A stretch of 64,000 bases of DNA from Antilocapra americana (taxonomy: Eukaryota > Chordata > Mammalia > Artiodactyla > Antilocapridae): NCBI GenBank assembly GCA_007570785.1, contig ML660201.1:50049628-50113627 (forward strand), written 5' to 3'. Below the pieces are notes generated by a model. It was not told where the DNA came from, made no database searches, and saw nothing but the letters and a program-made list of their open reading frames with translations. This document shows, in pieces, positions 11,141 through 21,900 of the stretch. Position 1 is the stretch's first letter. Each line of letters opens with the position of its first letter. The translations under genes and the position numbers were made by a program.

Positions 11141-14032
11141 TGCAGTTAATTTGTCTTGTCCGTTTCCAAGGCAAACCATTCAACATCACTGTAATCCAAG
11201 CCTATGCCCCAACCAGTAATGCTGAAGAAGCTGAAGTTGAATGGTTCTATGAAGACCTGCAAGATCTTTTAGAACTAACACCCAAAAAAGATGTCCTTTT
11301 CATTATAGGGGACTGGAATGCAAAAGAAGGAAGTCAGGAAACACCTGGAGTAACAGGCAAATTTGGCCTTGGAGTACACAATGAAGCAGGGCACAAGCTA
11401 ATTGAGTTTTGCCAAGAGAAGACACTGGTCATAGCAAACACCCTCTTCCAACAACACAAGAGAAGACTCTACACATGGACATCACTAGATGGTCAACACC
11501 GAAATCAGACTGATTATATTCTTTGCAGCCAAAGATGGAGAAGCTCTATATAGTCAGCAAAAACAAGACCGGGTGCTGACTGTGGCTTGGATCATGAACT
11601 CCTCATTGCCAAATTCACACTGAAATTTAAGAAAGTAGGGAAAACCACTAGACCATTCAGGTATGACCTATAATTATATATCCCTTGAAATTAAACAGTG
11701 GAAGTGAGAAATAGATTTAAGGGATTAGATCTGATAGACAGAGTGCCTGATGAACTATGGACAGAGGTTCATGACACTGTACAGGAGACAGGGATTAAGA
11801 CCATCCTCAAGAAAAAGAAATGCAAAAAAGCAAAATGGCTGTCTGAGGAGGACTTACAATTAGCTGTGAAAAGAAGAGAAGTGAAAAGCAAAGGAGAAAA
11901 GGAAAGATATTCCCATGTGAATTCAGAGTTCTAAAGAACAGCAAGGAAATATAAGAAGCCTTCCTCAGCGATCAGTGCAAAGAAATAGAGGAAAACAACA
12001 GAATGGGAAAGACTAGACATCTCTAGTCTTTCTTTCTCTTCAAGAAAATCAGAGATACCAAGGGAACATTTCAGGCAAAGATGGGCTCGATAAAGGACAG
12101 AAATGGTATGGACTTAACAGAAGCAGAAGATATTAAGAAGAGGTGGCAAGAATACACAGAAGAACTAGACAGAAAAGATCTTCACGACTCAGATAATCAC
12201 AATGGTGTGATTACTCACACTCACCTAGAGCCAGACATCCTGGAATGTAAAGTCAAGTGGGCCTTAGAAAGCATCATTACAAAGCTAGAGGAGGTGATGG
12301 AATTCCAGTTGAGCTATTTCAAATCCTAAAAGATGATGCTGTACAGGGTGGTGGACCTCATGGTCCACATGGCCTCCAAGGAGTAAGGTCCCCAGACTCC
12401 TAGCCCCAGCAGGAGCACGAGAGGAAGAGAGAGTTCCTCAGCTGCTGGGGAGTCCTTGCCCCACCTCGATCCTCCATCACACTGAGAATCTCCCAACCTC
12501 CACACGGTTTCCACCCCCAAGGCCCTGAGGAAGTGCGGGGGCAGGGGGTGCCTCGGGAGCCCTGCCTTGTACCATCAATAAAAGTACCTTATACCCCCCC
12601 CAAAAAAATAAATAAAAAAATAAAAGATGATGCTGTGAAAGTGTTGCACTCAACTTGTCAGCAAATTTGGAAAATTCAGCAATGGCCACAGGACTGGAAA
12701 AGGTCAGTTTACATTCCTATCTCAAAGAAAAGCAATGCCAAAGAATACTCAAACTACCGCACAATTGCACTCATCTCACACGCTATCAGAGTAATGCTCA
12801 AAATTCTTTAAGCCAGGCTTCAGCAACACATGAACTGTGAACTTCCAGATGTTCAAGCTGGTTTTAGAAAAGGCAGAGGAACTGGAGATCAAATTGCCAA
12901 CATCCAATGGATTATCGAAAAAGCAAGAGAGTTTCAGAAAAACATCTACTTCTGCTTTATTGACTATGCCAAAGCCTTTGACTGTGTGGATCACAATAAA
13001 CTGTGGAAAATTCTTAAAGAGATGGGAATTCCAGACCACCTGACTTGCCTCTTGAGAAACCTGTATGCAGGTCAAGAAGCAACAGTTAGAATTGGACGTG
13101 GAACTACAGACTGATTCCAAATAGGAAAAGGAGTACGTCAAGGCTGTATATTGTCACCCTGCTTATTTAACTTATACGCCAAGTACATCATGATAAATGC
13201 TGGGCTGGAAGAAGCACAAGCTGGAATCAAGAATGCCAGGAGAAATATCAATCACCTCAGATATGCAGACGACACCACCCTTATGGCAGAAACTGAAGAG
13301 GAACTAAAAAGCCTCTTGCTGAAAGTGAAAGAGGAGAGTGAAAAAGTTGGCTTAAGGCTCAACGTTAAGAAAACTAAGATCATGGCATCCGGTCCCATCA
13401 CCTCATGGGAAATAGATGGGGAAACAGTGGAAACAGTGTCAGACTTTATTTGTCAAGGCTCCAAAATCACTGTAGATGGTGACTGCAGCCATGAAATTAA
13501 AAGACTCTTACTCCTTGGAAGGAAAGTTATGGCCAACCTGGATAGCATATTGAAAAGCAGAGATATTACTTTGCCAACAAAGTTTTGTCTAGTCAAGGCT
13601 ATGGTTTTTCCAGTAGTCATGTATTGTTGTGAGAGTTGGGCAGTGAAAAAGGCTGAGCACCGAAGAATTGATGCTTTTGAACTGTAGTGTTGGAGAAGAC
13701 TCTTGAGAGTCCCTTGGACTGCAAGGAGATCCAACCAGTCCATCCTAAAGGAGATCAGTCCTGGGTGTTCATTGGAAGGACTGATGTTGAAGCTGAAACT
13801 CCAATACTTTGGCCACCTCATGCAAAGAGCTGACTCACTGGAAAAGACCCTGATGCTGGGAAGGATTGGGGGCAGGAGAAGGGGACGAAAGAGGATGAGA
13901 TGCCTCGATGGTATCACTGACTCCATGGACATGGGTTTGGGTAGACTCCAGGAGCTGGTGATTCACAGGGAGGCCTGGCATGCTGCAGTTCATGGGTTTG
14001 CAGAGTCGGACACGACTGAGTGACTGAACTGA
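11141..14032 (+). mobile_element. BovB (RTE) LINE, 5'-truncated, most intact copy in the window
   Basis: This sense BovB starts inside the endonuclease domain and runs to the BovB 3' end. One frame (11137-11553) keeps much of the endonuclease, including 'GDWNAKEGSQETPGVTG' and a terminal 'TDYILCSQRW'. The RT is spread over 12830-13114 ('DYAKAFDCVDHNKLW') and 13151-13687, which holds the catalytic YADD in 'LRYADDTTLMAE'. Stops at about 11551 and 13112 and frame changes disable it. It carries a GAPDH retrocopy at 12343-12621 and sits inside an L1. Confidence 0.92.
12343..12621 (+). pseudogene. GAPDH: GAPDH processed retrocopy, 5'-truncated
   Basis: The insert encodes the last 13 residues of glyceraldehyde-3-phosphate dehydrogenase, RVVDLMVHMASKE, followed by TAA (12345-12386). 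GAPDH 3'UTR follows ('CCCAGCAGGAGCACGAGAGG', 'CTCAGCTGCTGGGGAGTCC'), then a poly(A) signal AATAAA at 12577-12582 and an A-rich tail to about 12620. Identical 15-bp direct repeats AAAAGATGATGCTGT flank it at 12328-12342 and 12622-12636. The complementary strand at the left junction reads TTTT/AG, the preferred cut of L1 endonuclease. It has no introns and no promoter, so it is a dead copy made by L1 machinery from a spliced, polyadenylated mRNA. Confidence 0.95.
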
Positions 14033-14604
14033 ACTTAGTAGTACTTCAAAAAATTAAACAGAGCTTCCCTTACTTGGCAGATTCACACCCAGGTAGTTTC
14101 CCAAAGAAATTAAAACCACAAACTTACATACAAATTTAAGTGTTATTCATAATGACTACTAAGTGATGAATAAAAATGAAATAAATGCAAAATGAAATGC
14201 GTATATTCACACAATGGAATATTATTCAGTCATAAAAGAGGAACGAAGCAGTGATACATGCTATGATCTGGATGAAACCTGGATAAACCTTGAAAACAAG
14301 CCAAGTGAGAGAAGTCAGTCTTCTGTGGACTGTAGTGCATAATTCCGTTTACAGGCAGTGTCCATAGGCAATATGCAATGTCCATCGGTACTGCCCAATA
14401 GGCAAATTAATAGAGTTAGAAGGGAGACTAAGGTTGCTTAGGGCTAGGGTGGGGGTGGAGAGTGACTGCTAATGGGGCTCCCTATTGGGGTGATGGGAGT
14501 GATCTGGGTACTAGTGGTGAGAGCGGTACAACTGTTGTGAGTATACTAAAAACCACAGAACTCTGTATTTTTATATGAGTTTAAAACATTACAAATAAAA
14601 GTAC
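14033..14604 (+). mobile_element. L1 3' region, right piece after BovB
   Basis: L1 text resumes after the BovB end ('TACTTCAAAAAATTAAACAG', 'AATGGAATATTATTCAGTCA', 'GTTTAAAACATTACAAATAA') and runs to the L1 3' end. It pairs with the fragment at 10930-11140. Confidence 0.7.
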
Positions 14605-15826
14605 AAAATCCCTGTTCTCCAACGGCGGCCATGGGCCAAGCGGCCAGCTATGCGTTTCAGTGCCTGCCTCCTGCTCTTTGTGGGCACTCGCGGGTGTCAC
14701 CGGAAGGCAATGCTCACCACTCACTCACTCCTCTTGCTCGCAAGCCAGCACCACGCGGTCTTGGTGCTGGAGATGGTCCACCCCTCTCCAACTGTATTTT
14801 GGAGTTCACGCAAATACCTTTTTACCCAGCTCTGTTGTCAACTGCTGCTCAGGAAGTTTTGGGTTTGCTACCTAGGTTGCTCTGTTGGTTTCCATGCAGA
14901 GATGTGGAAGAGACACAAGCACTATGATGCCATTCCCTGCCATCTTTCCAGAGCCTCTAGGCCTATTCAATTTTATGTCAGTCAGCAGACGGGGGTCACA
15001 GGGTCCCAAGTAACAAGAGCCACAGACAGGCTCTTGGGGCCTTGAAGGCTGGGCAGGCTGTGGATTCCCAGGAGCTGAGAACCGCAAAAGCACAGGGCTA
15101 CACTCGGCGCTGCTGCCTTCCGCCTGGGTGGTTTACGGAAGTGCTGGGCACCCAGGCTGGATGGCTGTGCGGACAAGAGGCACACGCGTTCCAGCGCTCT
15201 AACCCCACTCGATGCCTCCTCTAAGTCACTTATCTGAGCCTCACTTATCTGTCCATAGCATGAGCACAGCACTGGTGACCTCACGCATCTGTACATGTTA
15301 GCTTTTCCTTTGATTCACAGACATCGGTGAGGATTACAGGACATTCACTAGAGGCTCAAGAAATGCGAGCCCTCCCACCGCTGTCCCCAGTGCTATCTTG
15401 ACAGTTTCAACCTTCCACAGGAAGCAGAGCACTAACTTCTATGATGCTTTTTGTAACACCACTCAGTTCCAGGAGTCCCGGTGGTCAACGCAGGCCATGT
15501 CCACTTGCAGTGTGCACAGCAAGGGGGGCAGGTGGGCAGGCTACTCCGGCCACCCTGCCAGTGCCCTGGTCCCCCCCGACTTGAACGGACTAGTGCCAGC
15601 GCTGCCCTGGGCTGAATGGGGCAGGTGCAGCCTGGCCTCCCTGGATGTAGCCTCCGCTTCAGAGCCAAGAGGCTCAGACCTGCTCTCCCAACCGGGTCTG
15701 CTCAGCACCCCTTCTGTGGCCCACCACACAGCAGTGACACCGCTCCTGCCATTCTCTAAGAAGAGAACAGGGACACGTGGCAAGGCGGCAGAGCAGCCCC
15801 TGCCCGCAGGCAGGGTGCGGACTTAC
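14605..15826. other. SEC13 intron 5 DNA with an unidentified open stretch
   Basis: An open frame at 14650-15045 (+, 131 codons) begins MRFSACLLLFVGTRGC after a GC-rich 'GGCGGCCATGGGCCAAGC' context, and two further frames overlap it. I do not recognise any of the three products. The abrupt change from L1 to GC-rich sequence could mark another retrocopy, but I saw no clear target-site duplication. The 15046-15826 part looks like ordinary intron DNA, with no exon visible on the minus strand. Confidence 0.35.
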
Positions 15827-15960
15827 AGTGTGCGCATTGTTGATCTTCTTTACTTCCCACTGGCCCAGCCCGGTGTAGGTCAGCAGGGAGATGGCCCCAT
15901 CCGAGCTGCCGCAGGCCAGGATGAGGCCGTAGTCGTGGGGAGCCCAGCATACGGAGTTTA
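15827..15960 (-). CDS. SEC13: SEC13 exon 5
   Basis: This exon is 134 nt and encodes residues of the third blade, including [20 protein letters not shown] and [14 protein letters not shown]. The acceptor is CTGCAG/TA and the donor ACT/GTAAGT. The first codon, V, is split with exon 4 (G/TA), and the exon ends in phase 0 at codon 150. The next expected text (IGCNAVSW) is not found downstream in the window. Confidence 0.96.
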
Positions 15961-18900
15961 CTGCAGGAAGGAAGGAGGCATAGTGAGCAGACTTTCATTT
16001 CAGAGACTTACTGTTTAACTAAATTTCTAAAAAAAAAAAAGTAGGGATCACCATAGGGAAAGTGTAATTTTGTCAGTTGAGATTTAAGAAACCCATCACC
16101 TACTAATATTATCATCATAAACTAAAGCCTATCTTGTAATCTCAGAACAAAGACCAGTAATTAAAATAAATAAACCTTAAAGGAAAAGACAAACCAATCT
16201 CACTATGTTGCCTTTGCTTTTCTTGTTTTGCTTTGTATTGGCTTTAGATCTTAGGACCTTACCTCTGCTGTGGACAGACTAACAGGAAAGCAGTCAAGGC
16301 CCAAGGGACGAACGAGGAGCATGAGCCAGGACAGACCCTCCCCCGGGCCCCTCTGCCCCGCCCTCTCCCCGCACTGTACCTGAGGAGTCGTGTCCGGCGT
16401 GCTCGTGTGTCTTCTCCCAGGTGCCATTCTCCTCCTTCCAAATGATGACCTTCCGGTCGTAGGAGCAGGATGCGAGTATATTGCCATACATGGGGTGGGC
16501 CCAGGCCACCTGCCACACGGGACCCTCATGGCTGCAAGGCGAGAGGGTCAGAGGTTGTTCCGTTGGGCAAAAGGAACGCAGGGCACTCTGCCAGCCGCTA
16601 CTTTGGACAGAAGGGAATGGCTTCTCGGGAGAGAACTGCCAAGGGACTTCAAAAGGGATAAAGCTGAATAAGGTCGCTCCAAAAGGGACTTTCACTGGAG
16701 AGTGAGGACCCTGAGGCTGAAAGCAAGCCAGCCCCTCCTTCCTGAGCCAGCAGAGCCCTTGAGGAGGCTGGGCTCTTGCGCAGGCACGAACTGTCTCGTC
16801 TTAGTTCTTCCCACTACTCTTCACTTTTCCAAAAGGCAGGTCTCTCTATTCTCTTCCTACCTCTGCGCGTTCACCTGGTAACTACTGTCTGAGCATGTGC
16901 CCTGTGGCAGGCTCTGTACTGGGTCCGTCCCTCAGAAGAGGGGGCACCCAGCACCCAAGAGGTGGGCGGCACAGAGCGGATGGGACGGGCTCTTTCACAC
17001 CCATCCCCCACTCACCAGCTGCCTGACTTCAGGTCAGGGCTGTATCCTCTCCTTGCCTTTGTCTCTTAACAGAGATGCCAACGTGATTTCTTTCACATGG
17101 TGGTCATGAGGGAAATGTCTGTGAAAACTCAATTAAGAGCTTGGAACAGTGCTTGGTACAAGAAAAGGAGAAAACACAAGTTCGACGCCTGTGAGCTCTG
17201 AAAGCTGCTCCCTGCTCACCCATTCACCCGGGGCTGCAGACACTCAAGAGTCCACCTCCTTCAGCTGGGACAATGGTCCAGCCTCAGTCTGCACAAAGGA
17301 GCTGCTCATGACACTCTCAGAGACTCAATCGTCCTACCACGAGCCTAGTTTTAACTGAGGGAGCCAAGAATGGGGGCATGAAGTTTTTACCTTCCAGGCG
17401 TTTACGTACTTTGAGCAGAAAGGACCGAGTGACAGCAGACAGTGCGTCCTCGCCAGTGCCGGCAGCCACCTCACCCTGTGAGCTCCACGCAGCCAGGGGC
17501 CGCGGGGCGGGGACGGCGGCACTGGGCTCCTCAGTCACTCCACTCCTGACACCCAGCAAGAGGGGCATTTCTAGGCCTGTCTTCCTAAATGGCTACCGAC
17601 TTCGCCGTGTTTTCTTTAATGCATTCACAAACATATAATGAGTGCCCACTTGTCAGGGATTCCTAACCTCTCCTGCGTAGTCTGGTGAGGCTATGGTCTC
17701 TTCTCAGGATAAAGAATAAAACACGTAGACAGCATTATAAATGAAACTCAGTTATACTGAAAGTCATCAAAAAGTTAAAGAACAATTTACGTTATCAGTG
17801 AGACACGTGCTTCTCTGTTAATACATTAAGTAACAAACTCCAGTGGCAAGTCTAATAACCATTCTAATTTCACAGCAGTGATGAGTGTAAGTGCTGTTCT
17901 GAGAAAGCGAAAACTGCAATGTGACATCAAAAACATCTGTGACTTCTTCTGATAACAAAGTAACAGGTGTCGGGGACTCTCCCAGTGGTCTAGTGGGTAA
18001 GACTCTGAGCTCCCACTGCAGGGGGTCCGGGTTCAATCCCTGATCAGGGAACTAGATCCCACATGCCCCAACTAAAAATCTGCATGTTTAAACAAAACAG
18101 AAGATCTCAAGCGGTGCAACTAAGACCCAGGGAAGACAAATAAATATTAAAAAAAAAAAAAAGTGACAGGTACCATGAATACTACTGTGGTTCTTGGCCT
18201 ACAGCCATAATTGAAGGAAACGCTGCATATCAGAAAATAAAGACGTGATTTTTTTCCCTTTCCGAGTTCACCATCCCCTGAATTCTACCCACAGACCCCA
18301 TAGAGGTTCATGGAACCTTGTTTAAGAACCCCATCCATCTGAGGTGGTGAGAGGGAAAACACCAGAGCGTGGCCACAAAAAAGAAAACCAGGATCAAGAA
18401 TCTCCACAGGGAGAAGGGCAAACCAAACGTGTAAATATTCACTGAATATCTGCCAGGGGCAAACAGGCCGAACTGTGGGATCCACATAATTACTATTATA
18501 TTCTGAGTCACTTGAGATCCTGTGCACTGAACGTGTTTAAAAAGGAAAAGAAAAGGTAGTTTCCCACTTTGGAACACAGCAGTAGCCACCGAAGACTTGT
18601 GAGCAGGCACTGCCCGGAGGAGGCTGCCCTGTGTCGGGGGTGAAAGGGTGAAGACGGAGGGGTAACCTGACTCTCACCCCAGGGCTGTCTGTGAGCAGCT
18701 GGGCAGCAGAGGTGGGATTAGCTCCTGGCCCCACTAGCCCGGGACGCCTGCTGAGGCGGTCAGCTGGCCGGGACCAGGTATCCTCTCCGCTAACCACACT
18801 GGGGACTGTGCTGATCTGGGCTCTCAGCCCTTCCTGCCACATCTGAGAAACCCGAACGCTCTCTGAGGCTTTGTCCAGGGTCGGGGTCGCTTACCCCCTG

Positions 18901-21900
18901 AGGTCGGCAACGAGGATCTGCCCCCCATTGCGCACATCGAAGATCTTGACGGACCTGTCTGACGAGCAGGTCGCCAGGCGGGTGCCATAGTAGTCCATCT
19001 GGGCGTCGTGCTGCAGAGGGAGGACAGGCCCTGAGATTAGCTGAGCCTCAGAGAAGCATCACTATCCAGCAGGAAGCTAGCGTGGTAACATTCTCACTTC
19101 TCTCACAGGCAACTCCCTTCTGAAGGGGACAAGAGAAACCACACCCAGCTGCTTTCAGACCTTTCACAGCACGGGGAAAGCCCTTCCAATTCTGACTGGC
19201 AGGGGGTTATGGGAGGAAAGGAGGTCGCACGGCTTCTCTCTCCTTCCTCCAGCCCCACTCTGTTGAGGCTCCATATGCTACCAGGGAGGTTCGGCTCAGT
19301 GCCAGAACTCAGGGCTAATGCCGACTTTGAGAAGCAGGCCTCTGACTGCGGTGGGCCCCAGTCACATCCTCCATAATGCATGACTGGCCGGGACACAGGG
19401 TTCCATTCGGACATTTAGGCTCTTTCCTCCACCCAGGGCCCTGGATCCTCTGTGGACCTTTGTTCCTGGGTTTCTACCTGACCTTTTCCCCAGCAGTGTG
19501 CCCAGGACCCCAGACTCGCCACCCAGCACTTCAATGTTGCTGGTCCCACCACTGATGAATCGACTTCATCGAGGCTGCCCTCCAGGGCTAGGCCCTGCCC
19601 ACGGCTTCTTGTCCATCTGGATGATGGCTCCTCTGAGTCATCTGCCTGCTGCCTCAATGAACTTACTGGGCCTCCCGTTTGCTGGCCCTGCTATTCCAAC
19701 GGATGACATGTCTTCATTATTGTACCTCTGGGGTTTCAGAAACTATCAGCTGTCACGCTGTGGTCATCGGGGCAATTATATCCTTTCAAAGGGAAGCAAT
19801 TATTCTGTTTAGACACTTCTTTCTCAACTTCCTACCCAAGGAAGACATCATGATTCTTCTTAGGAAGTCAACCTTCTCCACCACTCCAGGTCTTGGCTTC
19901 TTGGAAGGCAGACAGGACAGATGCTAAGATAGATCTTTTCTGTAAGTGTACTTCTGAGGCTCTGTTTCTGCAGAGTGCTGTCACACACTTTGGGAGGAAG
20001 CAGGGCACAGAACTGAGACCTCAATCCCATCTCAAGTTATCTGCTGTGCAACCTTGGGAAAATGTCCTAATGCCCTGGGACCTGTTTCCTTGTCTTTAAA
20101 TGGAGCTAATAATGGCCTCAACTTCACGAAGGTTCAATGAGATACTGAAGCAGTATTTAGCAGGGGGTGTGTTATGCCATGAGCACGCAGATGGTCCCCT
20201 GATGTACCACCCTGTCTCATCTGTTCCCCGATATGAGCCGCCCAGAGAGGTGGCACCTCCATACCATTTCCCATCTCAGCCATGAGGAGATCAAGGCTGG
20301 CTCAGAGAAGTTAACAGGCTGACTAGGGACCTCACGCTGGACGGTCCTCAAGTGAACAGACTGACTAAGGACCTCACGCTGGACCGTCCTCAAGTTAACA
20401 GGCTGACTAGGGACCTCATGCTGGACCGTCCTCAAGTGAACAGAGTGACTAGGGACCTCACGCTGGGTCGTCCTCAAGTTAACAGGCTGACTAGGGACCT
20501 CANNNNNNNNNNCCTCACGCTGGGTCGTCCTCAAGTTAACAGGCTGACTAGGGACCTCAGAATTGATGGTCTTAGCCAGGTGCCACGCTGTCTCCAAGGA
20601 CGACCACATCCAGGCAATGACTCAGAAGCTCAAAAGCAACAGCTGGAGGGAGGCTGTTGAAGGCAGGATGCCTGGGATGAAAGGCTGCAGGCTGACTGAC
20701 CTGGATCTTGTTCAAGGCTTCCTGGATTCCTTGCCCTGCATGAAGCAGAGTCTGTATCTTTGCTGGAGACTTTAACCTCTGGACCTCTCACACAGCCCTG
20801 TCCTCTTACAATAAGCCAGGTGTTCGCCTCTCAGGACACACCCTGAGTCAATGACTCTGGCTAAATGGGCACTGTCTGGCCCCGCTGTCTGTGGTGGTCC
20901 TACCCGGCTCTGCCTTTGTATTGAGTCATTTTCCTATTTCCTTCCTTCTTTTTTTTTTGGTCACATCACACAGCAGGCAGAACTTTCCCAACTAGGGGTC
21001 AAACCTGTGCCCCCTGCATTGGAAGCATAGTTTTATGCTTCCCAATAAGCATACGTCTGGACCATGAGGGAAGTCCTTATTTTTTCTTTAATCCCCTTTC
21101 CAATGGGGCTAAGAAGTGACAGCAGGAGGAAGATAGGTGGGAAGACTATTTCAAAACTCTGCACCCACTTCATGCCATCCCAGAGCCAGTTACTGTTGTG
21201 GCCAGGAGACCAAGTACCCTGAGCTACAAACTGTTTCTGGGCTTCTCCTGACATAGAGTGACCAGACGGTCACAGCCCTGGCAATTCAGAGGGCCTGCAT
21301 AGAGACTGACCACACCCCTGAGGTTACAGCCTGACTTGCAAAGGCTGTAAGGCCACACTGGATTCATAAATCATCAACAGAGATGCCCACGTCCTCAGCA
21401 TGTGAGGAAGGGGTAAAGGAATACTTACAATCATGTCCTCGTGGGAAGTGTCCACAGTGTTAATTACTGACACCTAAAACCAAAGATATTGTTGGTAAAT
21501 CAACTGACGGTAGTTAGAATGCAATCATCTCATTACATCCACTGATTACTTTTACAGTTTTTGACTGCATCTGTTCATTCATTACTTCAGTAAACCTTCA
21601 CTCTAAGTGCCTTTGTTGCACCAAGCACTGTGCCAGGGACTGGAGACAGACATAGAAGAGAGGTATTTCTTGCCCCTGAGAAGCCTGTATGAAAGTAACC
21701 CCAACAAGGCAGAATGAATACTTTAATGGAGTTAGTAGGTGCTTACAATCTGAGGGGCTGGTGGTGGTGGACATAAACTGGGGCTCAAATGAGGAGGAAT
21801 TTGGCAGGTGGCTTCCCTGGTGGCTCAGATGGTAAAGAATCTGGCTGCAGTGTGGGAGACCCAGGTTCGATCCCTGGACCAGGGAAGAAACCCTGGAGAA

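Noticed and set aside
15398..16018. 206-codon plus-strand frame
   Set aside because: It runs antisense across SEC13 exon 5 and GC-rich intron. No domain is visible.
20217..20660. Open frames through the minisatellite, both strands
   Set aside because: They are open because the 42-bp unit is a multiple of three, and they include the N-gap. There is no sign of coding.
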